64,000 nucleotides of DNA from Marinifaba aquimaris (GTDB lineage Bacteria > Pseudomonadota > Gammaproteobacteria > Enterobacterales > Alteromonadaceae). Where the stretch lies: contig NZ_JABULX010000018.1 in assembly GCF_013328345.1 (NCBI RefSeq), positions 20,111-84,110 on the forward strand, given 5' to 3'. Made by a program: the position numbers and the translations under genes. How positions within the stretch are numbered: the first letter of the stretch is position 1; each line of letters begins with the position of its first letter. This document shows, piece after piece, positions 8,597-17,822 of this stretch. The notes under the pieces are model-generated. The model searched no databases. It saw only the letters and a program-made list of their open reading frames with translations, and had not been told where the DNA came from.

Positions 8597-9805
8597 TTAA
8601 TTTTTAACGGTGCTTAACACCACAAATTTACTGTTGCTGGCAATTTGCTGACAATGATTAAATAACTTGTTCAGCTTGATGTGATAGCCTAGGTGCCTGT
8701 TACCGACAATACGTAACTCGCCACCTTTTTTCAAAATTCGCTTTGCATCTTTAAACATTTGCCAAGCAATATGGTCGGTGATAGTTTTTTGCTGATGGAA
8801 CGGTGGGTTGCAAATAACAATATCAACAGACTCCGGTTCAAATTCGCTCAGGCAATCGTTTTGCTTAAATGCTAAAGAGGGTACTGTTAGCGCATTTTTT
8901 TCAAAATTATAGCTCGCTGATTCAACGGCCATTTGAGATTCATCAACCAGTGTTAAATGGCTAATGTCTGGATTGTGCTTGGCAAGTACCAATGATAAAA
9001 CGCCATTACCACAAGCAAGGTCCACTACTTTTTTATTCTCGGCATTGGGTAAATGTTCAATGAAAAAAGCTGCACCAATATCAAGTTTCCCTCGAGCAAA
9101 TACATTAGGTGCATTATATAAACTGATCCCCAATGATTTAGTATCTGTTGCTTGCCAATAATTAAACTGAGAGTAAGGTTTTGCAACTGGTTTTGACAGG
9201 GTAATAGTGCGGCTTTTCTTCCAAGCTAAACTGATATCTACTACTTCAAAATATCGACTAAAGAGTTTTTTAACCGATGCATTGATATCATTGGCCTTAG
9301 CCGAAAAAACAATGTCGATAGCTTTTGTAACTTGGTTTAACTGCTTCAGGATAAACTCTAAAAAGGCTAAGTTTTTTGGAAGCTTGGCGATAATTAACGA
9401 ATCAGAGATTTCATCCGGATTGAGTTTTGGTAAAAATGTAACCGCTTTACTATCCAATTGGTTCACTTGACAGTTCTGGATACTTGCAAGCGCTGATACT
9501 TTTGAATCGGTATAGCTACTTAGTTTGTGGTTGGCGGCCAGAAGGCTGGTGGTTAACGCACCAAATCCATCATTGATAATGGATATTTTTATTTGTTTTG
9601 TAAGGTACACTTTAATGGTATTGAGTAATAATGCATCTGCCGTATCCCATGCTTGTAGCGGCGAATCATCTGCCTGTTTAGGGTAGCGCCACAAAGTTAA
9701 TGTGCGGGTGTCTTCTTGGGTCGAACTGTTCTCATTATTTATTGATAATGGTGTTTCAAATGAAGTAGGGGTTTGCACGGGGTTCAAATACTCTTGTACA
9801 GCCAA
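8597..9805 (-). CDS. rlmG: 23S rRNA (guanine-N2) methyltransferase RlmG
   Basis: A SAM-dependent methyltransferase expected to modify G1835 of 23S rRNA. The conserved N-terminal domain starts near 'LTLWRYPKQADDSPLQAWD', which closely follows the RlmG family. The C-terminal Rossmann domain has the SAM motif 'VVDLACGNGVLSL' and the substrate-amine motif NPPF in 'DIVICNPPFHQ'. The start is unclear: the open frame begins with TTG at 9805 with no ribosome site, adding about 35 residues before the conserved part, and a GTG at 9778 is an alternative. It is divergent from alkB with about 70 bases between. Confidence 0.9.
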   Translation of the reverse strand: MAVQEYLNPVQTPTSFETPLSINNENSSTQEDTRTLTLWRYPKQADDSPLQAWDTADALLLNTIKVYLTKQIKISIINDGFGALTTSLLAANHKLSSYTDSKVSALASIQNCQVNQLDSKAVTFLPKLNPDEISDSLIIAKLPKNLAFLEFILKQLNQVTKAIDIVFSAKANDINASVKKLFSRYFEVVDISLAWKKSRTITLSKPVAKPYSQFNYWQATDTKSLGISLYNAPNVFARGKLDIGAAFFIEHLPNAENKKVVDLACGNGVLSLVLAKHNPDISHLTLVDESQMAVESASYNFEKNALTVPSLAFKQNDCLSEFEPESVDIVICNPPFHQQKTITDHIAWQMFKDAKRILKKGGELRIVGNRHLGYHIKLNKLFNHCQQIASNSKFVVLSTVKN

Positions 9806-9875
9806 AAACGGCTCAGTTTATCAATTTTTTTAATTTATATGTACTTTAGTCGTTATCAAAGCGTATTTTCTTGTT

Positions 9876-10523
9876 ATGCAGATAGATTTATTCGAATCAA
9901 ACCAAAGTAATCAAAACGAAGGCAATACGGCTTTAGCTATGCCTGATGCTAAGGTGTTTTATCTACCTATTGCTTTTTCGCAGGCCCAAAGTGACCAATA
10001 TTACCATCAGCTGTATGAACTTAATTGGCAACAAGTATCGATTGAAGTTTATGGTAAGTCTGTACTCACACCAAGACTGCAATCTTTTTATGGTGATGAA
10101 GGTTTGAGCTATACCTATTCGAATACACTTTTTAAAGCTTTACCTTGGCAAGCCCCTTTATTGAATATCAAGCGGCAAGTCGAAAAGCTATCACGTGACA
10201 TTTTAGGTTATGAGCCTATTTACAATGCGGTACTGGGGAATTTATACCGCAACGGGCAAGACAATATGGGATGGCATGCCGATGATGAAACCGAGCTTGG
10301 CAAAGAGTGTGTTATTGCATCGCTGAGTTTTGGTGCCACGCGAGATTTTAAATTCAAGCATAAAAGCACTGGTGAACAACTCAATTTAGCGCTTACTCAT
10401 GGTAGTTTGCTACTGATGGCAGGCACTACTCAGACTTTCTGGTATCATGCTTTACCAAAACGTATGAAGGTTAACTCACCTCGATTTAACTTAACTTTTA
10501 GACAAATCATCAACGCTAGGTAG
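9876..10523 (+). CDS. alkB: AlkB-like 2-oxoglutarate/Fe(II) dioxygenase
   Basis: Predicted to reverse alkylation damage (such as 1-methyladenine and 3-methylcytosine) in nucleic acids by oxidative demethylation. The 215-residue protein has the iron ligands His134-x-Asp136 in 'GWHADDE' and His191 in 'FWYHALPK'. Arg203 and Arg209 in 'SPRFNLTFR' bind 2-oxoglutarate in the known R-x5-R pattern. 'GNLYRNGQDNMGWHAD' is typical of the ALKBH2/AlkB2 type found in many marine gammaproteobacteria rather than E. coli AlkB itself. The start ATG has no clear ribosome site. bolA follows after about 35 bases. Confidence 0.9.
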   Translation: MQIDLFESNQSNQNEGNTALAMPDAKVFYLPIAFSQAQSDQYYHQLYELNWQQVSIEVYGKSVLTPRLQSFYGDEGLSYTYSNTLFKALPWQAPLLNIKRQVEKLSRDILGYEPIYNAVLGNLYRNGQDNMGWHADDETELGKECVIASLSFGATRDFKFKHKSTGEQLNLALTHGSLLLMAGTTQTFWYHALPKRMKVNSPRFNLTFRQIINAR

Positions 10524-10559
10524 TTTAAGAAAGTTAGCTAGTGATAAAAGAGGCGCATG

Positions 10560-10874
10560 ATGAAGATACAAACGCAAATTACCGATAAGTTAACCAGTAC
10601 ATTCACACCTGATGTTTTGGATGTGATCAATGAAAGCCATATGCATTCTGGTCCTGCAATGGAGTCGCATTTTAAAGTGGTCATTGTCAGTGATGCGTTT
10701 AATGGTAAACGCTTAATTGGTCGCCACCGTTTGGTCAATGAATGTTTAGCAAAAGAGCTCGCAGAGGACATTCATGCATTGGCAATGCATACTTACACCC
10801 CAGAAGAGTGGGTAGAGCGCAAAGACTCAGTGCCGCTTTCTCCTAATTGTTTAGGTGGCAGTAAAAAAGCTTAA
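10560..10874 (+). CDS. bolA: BolA family protein
   Basis: A small class II KH-like protein that, with monothiol glutaredoxins, binds 2Fe-2S clusters and takes part in stress morphology and iron trafficking. The family signature runs from 'VLDVINESHMHSG' (with the conserved His) through 'ESHFKVVIVSDAF' and 'RHRLVNECLAKEL' to 'IHALAMHTYTPEEW'. Length is 104 residues, normal. Two adjacent ATGs (10557, 10560) exist; AGAGG is 3 and 6 bases away respectively, so I choose the second. It probably shares a transcript with alkB and is followed by a hairpin. Confidence 0.94.
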   Translation: MKIQTQITDKLTSTFTPDVLDVINESHMHSGPAMESHFKVVIVSDAFNGKRLIGRHRLVNECLAKELAEDIHALAMHTYTPEEWVERKDSVPLSPNCLGGSKKA

Positions 10875-10896
10875 TCTACCTACAAAATACCTTAGT

Positions 10897-10921
10897 TGAG
10901 AAGCACTAGTGGTGCTTCTCA
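10897..10921 (+). terminator. Hairpin after bolA
   Basis: A perfect 10-bp stem TGAGAAGCAC/GTGCTTCTCA with a 5-base loop. No T-run follows, so it is either a weak or factor-dependent terminator or a 3'-end stabilising hairpin. Confidence 0.5.
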
Positions 10922-11084
10922 CTTATCTCTATCTCCCTATACATGCTAAAAATTACTTTAAGTGAAAGGATTTAGCATTCATAAACTTGAGTTAGTGAGG
11001 CATTTTAGGTTAAATGCTGCATAACTATTCGCTTAGCTTAGTTTTTAGCCATTAACCTCTAAAAAATATAATAAAAATAACAAT

Positions 11085-11621
11085 ATGATTGCTTTACTTG
11101 AAAACATTTCCTGTCGTATCGATGGTTTCTCTGAACTATTGGGGCGAACGATGGCTTGGTTAACACTTTTAATGGTGTTAATGATGACCACTGTCGTCGT
11201 GCTGAGATACGGTTTTGATATCGGTTTAATTGCAATGCAGGAGGCGGTTATCTACCTTCATGCTTGTATTTTCTTGCTCGGCGCTGGATACACGCTAAAA
11301 CATGATGAACATGTACGTGTAGATGTGTTTTATCGAAAGTTTAATGTTAAAAAACAAGCTTTGGTCAATCTATTAGGGCACCTTTTTTTACTGATGCCAG
11401 TGGTGATATTCATCTGTTTTATGAGCTGGTCGTACGTAGCGGCAGCTTGGCGAATTATGGAGAAATCCGTTGAAGCAGGAGGCCTTCCTTTTGTTTATCT
11501 TCTTAAATCTTTAATGATTGCTTTTACCGTCACTCTGTTTTTACAAGGGCTATCGCAAACATTCAAATCACTATGTGTATTGGTTAATGATGCAAAAGAA
11601 CAAGCAGTAGGAGGAAAATAA
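11085..11621 (+). CDS. TRAP transporter small permease subunit (DctQ type)
   Basis: A 178-residue inner-membrane protein with four predicted helices. The first is at about 22-44 ('LTLLMVLMMTTVVVLRYGF') and is followed by the family motif 'MQEAVIYLHACIFLLGAGYTL', then 'HVRVDVFYRKF', which is strongly diagnostic of DctQ. It pairs with the large subunit that starts one base after its stop codon. TRAP systems import organic acids using an ion gradient, usually Na+, with the help of a periplasmic binding protein. No clear ribosome site precedes the ATG. Confidence 0.93.
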   Translation: MIALLENISCRIDGFSELLGRTMAWLTLLMVLMMTTVVVLRYGFDIGLIAMQEAVIYLHACIFLLGAGYTLKHDEHVRVDVFYRKFNVKKQALVNLLGHLFLLMPVVIFICFMSWSYVAAAWRIMEKSVEAGGLPFVYLLKSLMIAFTVTLFLQGLSQTFKSLCVLVNDAKEQAVGGK

Positions 11622-11622
11622 G

Positions 11623-12996
11623 ATGGAATACTTATCTCTGGTACTGTTTGTTGTTATTTGTTTAGTGTTGATGTCTGGTTACCCAGTTGCGATTGCACTT
11701 GGTGGCACATCGCTATTATTTGCAGGTGTAGCGAGCTTATTTGGTGCATTTGATGCAAGCTTTTTAAACGCTTTACCTAGCCGCTTATTCGGCATTATGA
11801 ACAACCAAACCTTGTTAGCTGTGCCACTGTTTATTTTCATGGGGATCACTCTTGAAAAATCACGTATAGCTGAAGATTTATTATTGGCTATGGCGCAGCT
11901 ATTTGGCCGAGTTAGAGCGGGTCTTGCCATTAGTGTGGTGTTAGTGGGGGCATTGTTAGCCGCGAGTACAGGTATTGTGGGGGCAACAGTCGTGACAATG
12001 GGGCTATTGTCACTTCCTGCAATGCTTAAGCAAAAATACCACCCATCGGTTGCTACCGGCGCTATTTGTGCAACGGGTACATTAGGTCAAATTATACCGC
12101 CCTCTATCGCATTAGTACTGCTGGGTGATGTTTTATCGAGTGCTTATCAGCAAGCGCAAATTAACATGGGAATATTCTCACCTGAGAGTGTATCGGTAGG
12201 TGATTTATTTGTAGGGGCAATTATTCCGGGGTTGATTTTAGTGGGCTTGTATATGTTATACATCCTTGCGATTGCTTTTGTTAAACCTGACTGGATCCCT
12301 AAAGTCGAAATTGATGATGAGAACAAGCTCGATTTAATTGCTCTGATTAAGAGCTTATTCCCGCCTTTATTATTGATTGTTTTGGTACTTGGGTCTATTT
12401 TATTCGGTTTTGCTACTCCGACAGAAGCCGCCGGCGTCGGTGCTTTTGGCGCTATGATTTTAGCCATTATTCGAGGTGCATTTAATAAAGCCCAAATTCA
12501 GCAAATTACTCAGTCAACCGTAAGAGTGACCGCTATGGTGTTCTTGATTTTAATCGGCGCCTCTATTTTCTCTTTAGTATTTAGAGGCTTTGGTGGTGAG
12601 GAACTCATTCACTCTATTTTTAGTAATATGCCTGGTGGTGTGTTTGGAGCAACCTTGGTTGTGATGCTGGTGATTTTCTTATTAGGCTTTATTCTTGATT
12701 TTATAGAAATCACTTTTGTTGTAGTGCCCATTGTTGGCCCTGTATTGCTTGCTATGGGGGTCGATCCAATTTGGTTGGGTATAATGATTGCAATTAACTT
12801 ACAGACTTCATTTTTAACCCCGCCATTTGGCTTTGCTCTGTTCTACTTACGCGGCGTTGCAGATAAAGTGGTGACAACTGCGCAAATTTACAAAGGTGTG
12901 ATACCTTTTATTTTAATCCAAGTGGTTGTTCTTGTTTTATTATCAATTTGGCCAGAGTTAGCCACAGAACTGCCTAAAAGAGTGTACTCAGACTAA
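11623..12996 (+). CDS. TRAP transporter large permease subunit (DctM type)
   Basis: A 457-residue polytopic carrier with about 12 helices and the DctM signatures 'NQTLLAVPLFIFMGITLEKS', 'ATGTLGQIIPPSIALVLLGD' and 'ATPTEAAGVGAFGA'. This subunit carries the substrate and the coupling ions through the inner membrane. The insertion around 'LSSAYQQAQINMGIFSPESVSVG' between conserved helices is typical of the subfamily that transports 2-oxo acids (TakM-like). AGGAGG sits just before the ATG. It is cotranscribed with the small permease, the PilZ gene and the binding protein. Confidence 0.95.
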   Translation: MEYLSLVLFVVICLVLMSGYPVAIALGGTSLLFAGVASLFGAFDASFLNALPSRLFGIMNNQTLLAVPLFIFMGITLEKSRIAEDLLLAMAQLFGRVRAGLAISVVLVGALLAASTGIVGATVVTMGLLSLPAMLKQKYHPSVATGAICATGTLGQIIPPSIALVLLGDVLSSAYQQAQINMGIFSPESVSVGDLFVGAIIPGLILVGLYMLYILAIAFVKPDWIPKVEIDDENKLDLIALIKSLFPPLLLIVLVLGSILFGFATPTEAAGVGAFGAMILAIIRGAFNKAQIQQITQSTVRVTAMVFLILIGASIFSLVFRGFGGEELIHSIFSNMPGGVFGATLVVMLVIFLLGFILDFIEITFVVVPIVGPVLLAMGVDPIWLGIMIAINLQTSFLTPPFGFALFYLRGVADKVVTTAQIYKGVIPFILIQVVVLVLLSIWPELATELPKRVYSD

Positions 12997-13019
12997 TTGA
13001 AAAGGACTCAATTAATTCG

Positions 13020-13724
13020 ATGAAAAGGCTTTTAGAATTAAAACCATCTACCCCAGTAGAAATACACTTCATCAATTTAGTTCACAAAGCCGTTACCTTG
13101 CGAACGGAGTATGTTGGGTGCATATACAAAAAAAGTATCTTACTTAAAATGCCAAGGTTAACCCAAGAGCACGATCAGATGGCTATGAAAAAAGGAACGG
13201 CTGTCACGGTAAGATGCATTTTAGACCCGACTAAGTTAGATTTTATTATCTTTAAAGTGCCTATTAAGGCGGTTACACATATAGCACCGAAAGAGCCGTT
13301 GCTTATTTTAGAGTTTCCCGCTCAAGTTGATGCTAAACAGCTTCGTTCTCAAGCAAGGATCCCTACAGATTTTATAGGTCAACTTGATGATCAGCATAAT
13401 AAGTTCTCAGCCTTAATTAAAGACTGGTCGACGGAGGGATGTAAGTGTGAAGTCCAGTTTGAATCGGAAAGTAAAAACGAAGAGAGTGATTTTTCAGCAC
13501 TCGCAGAGCGTTTACAGGGATCTGATGTAAAGCTTAGCTTGCAGCTTGATAATTTAGCAGGCAAACTTTACCAGTTTGAAGCTGAGGTGCGCAGTTCAGT
13601 TGCTAAAGAAAAAATACATTTAGGCCTTAAATTTCCAGAGCAGGCTTTAACTAAAGCAAGAGAGATCTACTCTCTGCTGCTGATGGAACAGCAAGGTATC
13701 GAAATAAATTCAGAATCACTATAA
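13020..13724 (+). CDS. PilZ-domain protein inside the TRAP operon
   Basis: A 234-residue cytoplasmic protein in two parts: an N-terminal YcgR-like (PilZN) beta domain (about 1-110), then a PilZ domain. The c-di-GMP binding motifs are intact: RSQAR (R-x3-R) followed about 30 residues later by DWSTEG (D-x-S-x2-G). It should therefore bind c-di-GMP. It lies 23 bases after the large permease gene and 12 bases before the binding-protein gene, on the same strand and with no terminator on either side, so it is in the TRAP transcript. A role in controlling uptake or in linking nutrient sensing with motility is inference. Confidence 0.85.
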   Translation: MKRLLELKPSTPVEIHFINLVHKAVTLRTEYVGCIYKKSILLKMPRLTQEHDQMAMKKGTAVTVRCILDPTKLDFIIFKVPIKAVTHIAPKEPLLILEFPAQVDAKQLRSQARIPTDFIGQLDDQHNKFSALIKDWSTEGCKCEVQFESESKNEESDFSALAERLQGSDVKLSLQLDNLAGKLYQFEAEVRSSVAKEKIHLGLKFPEQALTKAREIYSLLLMEQQGIEINSESL

Positions 13725-13736
13725 AAAGGAGTACAT

Positions 13737-14834
13737 GTGAAAAAACTTTCCACGCTAATTTTAGCTATTTCTACTTTATTACTTACCGCATGTGGAAGTG
13801 AACAAACCTCATCGCAAGCGCAAGCTGAACAGAAAACTTATAACTGGAAGTTAGTTACGACTTGGCCGAAAAACTTTCCTGGCTTAGGCACAGGGCCTGA
13901 AAAGTTTGCCGAATACGTTGGGCAAATGTCTAATGGTCGTTTGAATGTAAAAGTTTATGGTGCCGGTGAATTAGTGCCTGCCATGGAAGTATTCGATGCT
14001 GTGCGCTCAGGTACCGCTGAAATGGGTCATGGCGGTGCATACTACTGGAAAGGCAAAATGCCTGCTTCACCTTTTTTCTGTAGTATTCCTTTTGGCATGA
14101 ATGCACAAGAAATGAATAGTTGGATCCACTATGGTGGTGGCCTTGAATTATGGACTGAGTTATACGAACCTATGGGCGTTGTACCTATGGCTGGTGGTAA
14201 TACTGGGGTGCAAATGGCAGGTTGGTTCAATAAAGAAATCAATTCTTTAGATGATTTAAAAGGCCTTAAAATGCGTATTCCTGGTCTTGCTGGCGATGTG
14301 TTAGAGCGCGCAGGTGGTGTGCCAGTAAATTTACCGGGTGGAGAGCTATTCACTGCACTTCAAACTGGCGCAATTGATGCAACTGAATGGGTTGGTCCAT
14401 ACAACGACTTAGCTTTTGGTTTACACAAAGCCGCTAAATACTATTATATTTCAGGTTGGCATGAGCCTGGTTCAATGCTTGAGTTCATTATTAACAAAAA
14501 TGCCTTAGCAAGTTTACCAAAAGATTTACAAGCTATCGTCAAAGCGGCTGCTCGAGCTGTTAATACTGACATGCTAGATGAGTATACGGCGAGAAATCAC
14601 GCTTCTTTACAATCGCTGTTAAATGAACACGGCGTGGAAGTGAGAAGTTTACCGCAAGATGTTGTCACAGAACTCAGAGTCTTGAGTAAACAAGTGATTG
14701 ATGAACTCGTTGAAAAAGACCCGTTTGCGAAAAAAGTAAATGACTCTTACCAGCAGTTTTATCAACAAGCACGTGAGTATCACAACCTCAGTGAATTTGA
14801 ATACTACAAAAATCGCCAGCTTGAACAGAACTAA
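13737..14834 (+). CDS. TRAP transporter solute-binding lipoprotein (TakP-like, 2-oxo acids)
   Basis: The extracytoplasmic binding protein of the TRAP system. The N-terminus is a lipoprotein signal ending LLTAC, unusual but not rare for TRAP binding proteins. The mature protein begins with 'WKLVTTWPKNFPGLGTGP' and contains 'EMGHGGAYYWKGKMPAS', 'MRIPGLAGDVLERAGG' and 'LQTGAIDATEWVGPYND', closely resembling TakP, which binds pyruvate and other 2-oxo acids with Na+. The conserved Arg of the ligand site is in KMRIPG. The start is GTG at 13737, since the nearby ATG at 13735 is out of frame; AAGGAG precedes it by 5 bases. Confidence 0.92.
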   Translation: MKKLSTLILAISTLLLTACGSEQTSSQAQAEQKTYNWKLVTTWPKNFPGLGTGPEKFAEYVGQMSNGRLNVKVYGAGELVPAMEVFDAVRSGTAEMGHGGAYYWKGKMPASPFFCSIPFGMNAQEMNSWIHYGGGLELWTELYEPMGVVPMAGGNTGVQMAGWFNKEINSLDDLKGLKMRIPGLAGDVLERAGGVPVNLPGGELFTALQTGAIDATEWVGPYNDLAFGLHKAAKYYYISGWHEPGSMLEFIINKNALASLPKDLQAIVKAAARAVNTDMLDEYTARNHASLQSLLNEHGVEVRSLPQDVVTELRVLSKQVIDELVEKDPFAKKVNDSYQQFYQQAREYHNLSEFEYYKNRQLEQN

Positions 14835-14892
14835 TTAATTTATATGGGCGACTTGTAATTTAAAATAGCTCCCCCATATCTAAAAACAATCC

Positions 14893-14914
14893 GAGCCCAG
14901 TTAACACTGGGCTT
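14893..14914 (+). terminator. Hairpin after the TRAP operon
   Basis: A 7-bp stem AGCCCAG/CTGGGCT (14894-14900, 14907-14913) with a 6-base loop. Only a short TTG follows, so termination is probably partial and fabV may receive read-through. Confidence 0.45.
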
Positions 14915-14950
14915 GTCACTATATAAATCAAATAAAATAGGGTAAATAAT

Positions 14951-16138
14951 ATGGTTATCCAGCCAAAAGTACGTGGTTTTATCTGTACTAATGCTCACCC
15001 AGTTGGATGTGAAGCATCAGTTAACCGTCAGATTGAGTACGTAAAGTCAAAAGGTCAATTAGATAATGGTCCTAAAAATGTACTCGTTATCGGTTCATCA
15101 ACTGGCTATGGTTTAGCATCACGTATCACAGCTGCTTTTGGTAATAACGCAAGTACTCTAGGTGTTTTCTTTGAAAAGCCTGCCACGGAAAAGAAAACGG
15201 GCTCAGCGGGTTGGTACAACACTGCTGCATTCCAAAAAGCTGCAGATGCTGCTGGCCTTTATGCCAAGAATATCAATGGTGATGCGTTTTCACATGAAAT
15301 TAAGCAAAAAGCGATTGATTTAATTAAGCAAGACTTAGGTAAAGTTGATCTCGTGGTATACAGCCTTGCGTCTCCTCGCCGTACTGATCCAGATACGGGG
15401 GAGGTTTATTCTTCAACATTAAAGCCTATCGGCGAGTCTATTACGACTAAGAACTTGAACACATCCAAACGTGTCATCGATGAAGTAACTGTTGAAGCGG
15501 CAAGCGAAGCTGAAATTCAAGGCACTATCGATGTAATGGGTGGCCAAGATTGGGAGCTTTGGATCAAGGCTTTAAAAGAAGCAGATGTTTTAGCTGATAA
15601 TTTCAAAACGACTGCTTATACCTATATCGGTAAAAAATTAACTTGGCCAATCTATGGTCATGCAACAATTGGTAAAGCAAAAGAAGATTTAGATCGCGCT
15701 GCAACTGAAATCAAAACTTTAACTCAAGATATTTCTGGTGAAGCATATGTAACTTCATTAAATGCAGTTGTGACTCAAGCAAGTTCTGCTATTCCTATTA
15801 TGCCTCTATATATATCTGCTTTATTTAAAGTGATGAAAGAGCAGGGCACTTATGAAGGTGTTATCGAACAAATTGCAGGTTTATTCTGGGAAAACTTATA
15901 TGGCGAAAACCCTCGTTTTGATGAAGCGGGCCGTTTAAGTCAAAACTACAAAGAACTAGAAGACAAAGTACAAGATGAAGTTCAAAAGCTTTGGGATGCA
16001 GTTCAAACCGACACCATTGATGAGTTAACTGACTATGTAAGTTATCATCAAGAGTTCTTACGTTTGTTCGGTTTCGATTTTGAAGAAGTCGATTATGACG
16101 CTGATGTAAGTCCTCTTGTGGATGTAACAGTTGAATAA
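14951..16138 (+). CDS. fabV: Enoyl-[acyl-carrier-protein] reductase FabV
   Basis: Catalyses the NADH-dependent last step of each fatty-acid elongation cycle. The 395-residue protein is an enlarged short-chain dehydrogenase. Its N-terminus '[17 protein letters not shown]' is diagnostic, the nucleotide-binding region is '[15 protein letters not shown]', and the active site has the long Y-x8-K spacing (Tyr235 and Lys244 in '[11 protein letters not shown]') that separates FabV from FabI. Members of this family resist triclosan. No fabI is visible in the window. It stands alone between the TRAP hairpin and a strong terminator. Confidence 0.97.
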   Translation: MVIQPKVRGFICTNAHPVGCEASVNRQIEYVKSKGQLDNGPKNVLVIGSSTGYGLASRITAAFGNNASTLGVFFEKPATEKKTGSAGWYNTAAFQKAADAAGLYAKNINGDAFSHEIKQKAIDLIKQDLGKVDLVVYSLASPRRTDPDTGEVYSSTLKPIGESITTKNLNTSKRVIDEVTVEAASEAEIQGTIDVMGGQDWELWIKALKEADVLADNFKTTAYTYIGKKLTWPIYGHATIGKAKEDLDRAATEIKTLTQDISGEAYVTSLNAVVTQASSAIPIMPLYISALFKVMKEQGTYEGVIEQIAGLFWENLYGENPRFDEAGRLSQNYKELEDKVQDEVQKLWDAVQTDTIDELTDYVSYHQEFLRLFGFDFEEVDYDADVSPLVDVTVE

Positions 16139-16166
16139 TTGAACATTAATTCTTTATTTTAAAATT

Positions 16167-16199
16167 AAAAAGCGAGGCAATGCCTCGCTTTTTATTTTT
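16167..16199 (+). terminator. Strong intrinsic terminator after fabV
   Basis: A stem AAAAAGCGAGGCA/TGCCTCGCTTTTT followed by ATTTTT: a GC-rich core with flanking A- and T-runs. Confidence 0.92.
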
Positions 16200-16319
16200 G
16201 TGGACAATTATTTATTGTTAAATTTGTTGCTTAATTAAACTTGATGGTCGAAATATCATCAGTTAATGGAAAGTTGAAAGAAAATTACTAAAATTCAATA
16301 GCGAGCAATTAGCAAATTG

Positions 16320-16360
16320 TGTTAAAATCCGCAGGTTAATTATGTAAGAAATCCCTTACA
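16320..16360 (+). promoter_or_regulatory. Candidate nqr promoter (extended -10) with inverted repeat
   Basis: The 344-base space before nqrA holds an extended -10 box, TGTTAAAAT (16320-16328), without a good -35. About 15 bases downstream lies the inverted repeat TGTAAG-N6-CTTACA (16343-16360), which would fall at or just after the transcription start and could be an operator. The leader to nqrA would be about 150 bases. No other gene or RNA is evident here. Confidence 0.4.
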
Positions 16361-16482
16361 CAATTGAATGAAAAATTTTTAAATACGTACCAAAGTGAAT
16401 AATAAAAACAAAGATATGGTGCGTAGATGTAGAAGTAGTTTTATTTTTTTCGTTTTAACATTAAAACATTAAGTGCAAACCT

Positions 16483-17820
16483 ATGATAACTATCAAGAAA
16501 GGCTTGGACCTTCCTATTTCGGGAGCTCCAGAACAAGCAATATCTGACGGCAATGCCGTCACTAAAGTTGCTGTCCTTGGTGAAGAGTACATCGGCATGC
16601 GCCCTACTATGCGTGTTCGCGTTGGCGACACTGTTAAGAAAGGGCAGGTTCTTTTTGAAGATAAAAAGAACCCTGGCGTTGTATTTACTGCCCCAGCCGC
16701 TGGTGAAGTTACAGAGATTAATCGTGGTGCAAAACGCGTATTGCAATCTGTAGTGATCACTAAAAACGGTCAAGAGCAAGAAACTTTCGCTAAATACTCT
16801 GTAGGCGAATTATCTTCTTTAGGTCGTGAAAAAGCGCAAGAAAACCTGGTTAATTCAGGTTTATGGACTGCATTCCGTACTCGTCCATTCAGTAAGATCC
16901 CTGCTTTAGACTCTAAAGCAAACTCGATCTTTGTAACTGCAATCGACACAAACCCATTAGCGGCTGATCCTGCTGTTGTTATCGCAACACATCAAGATGC
17001 GTTCGTTAACGGCTTAACTGTCTTAACACAGTTAACTGAAGGTAAAGTTTTCCTTTGTAAGGCTCCTGCGAGCTCTGTACCTTCAACTAACGGTGTTGAA
17101 ACACATGAGTTTGGTGGTAAGCACCCTGCTGGTTTAGCAGGAACGCATATTCACCATCTTGATCCTGTTAGTGCAGAGAAGTCTGTTTGGTCTATCAACT
17201 ATCAAGACGTTATCGCTATCGGTCAATTATTCACTTCTGGTGAATTAAATAACGAGCGTATCGTTTCTATTGCAGGTCCAGCAGCTGTTAAGCCTCGTTT
17301 AGTTAAAACTGAACTGGGTGCTAGCATCGATGAGTTAGTAGCGGGTGAAGCTACTGAAGGTGAATTACGTGCTATCTCTGGCTCTGTATTCATCGGTACT
17401 AATGCTCACGGTGTTCACGCTTATCTTGGTCGTTATCACGTTCAGGTTTCTTTGATTCTTGAAGGTCGTGAGAAGCAGTTTATTGGTTATATGATGCCAG
17501 GTGCAGAGAAATTCTCTGTTACTCGTGCTTACTTAAGCCATTTATTCCCAAGTAAGTTATTTAACATGACTTCAACTACTAATGGTAGTTCTCGTGCAAT
17601 GGTTCCAATCGGAAACTACGAGCGTGTTATGCCATTAGACATCTTACCGACAATGTTATTACGTGACTTATGTGCTCGTGATACAGATGGTGCGCAGCAA
17701 CTTGGTGCGCTTGAGCTAGACGAAGAAGATTTAGCACTTTGTACGTTTGTTTGCCCTGGCAAATACGACTACGGTCAAATCCTTCGTGAATGCCTAACCA
17801 CAATTGAGAAGGAAGGTTAG
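16483..17820 (+). CDS. nqrA: Na+-translocating NADH:quinone reductase subunit A
   Basis: The soluble cytoplasmic subunit of Na+-NQR, the respiratory complex that passes electrons from NADH to ubiquinone and exports Na+. The N-terminus '[18 protein letters not shown]' and the region '[18 protein letters not shown]' (a biotinyl-like fold) are characteristic. The length of 445 matches the family. NqrA stabilises the quinone-reducing end on NqrB. It is the first gene of six, with only two bases before nqrB. Confidence 0.97.
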   Translation: MITIKKGLDLPISGAPEQAISDGNAVTKVAVLGEEYIGMRPTMRVRVGDTVKKGQVLFEDKKNPGVVFTAPAAGEVTEINRGAKRVLQSVVITKNGQEQETFAKYSVGELSSLGREKAQENLVNSGLWTAFRTRPFSKIPALDSKANSIFVTAIDTNPLAADPAVVIATHQDAFVNGLTVLTQLTEGKVFLCKAPASSVPSTNGVETHEFGGKHPAGLAGTHIHHLDPVSAEKSVWSINYQDVIAIGQLFTSGELNNERIVSIAGPAAVKPRLVKTELGASIDELVAGEATEGELRAISGSVFIGTNAHGVHAYLGRYHVQVSLILEGREKQFIGYMMPGAEKFSVTRAYLSHLFPSKLFNMTSTTNGSSRAMVPIGNYERVMPLDILPTMLLRDLCARDTDGAQQLGALELDEEDLALCTFVCPGKYDYGQILRECLTTIEKEG

Positions 17821-17822
17821 AC

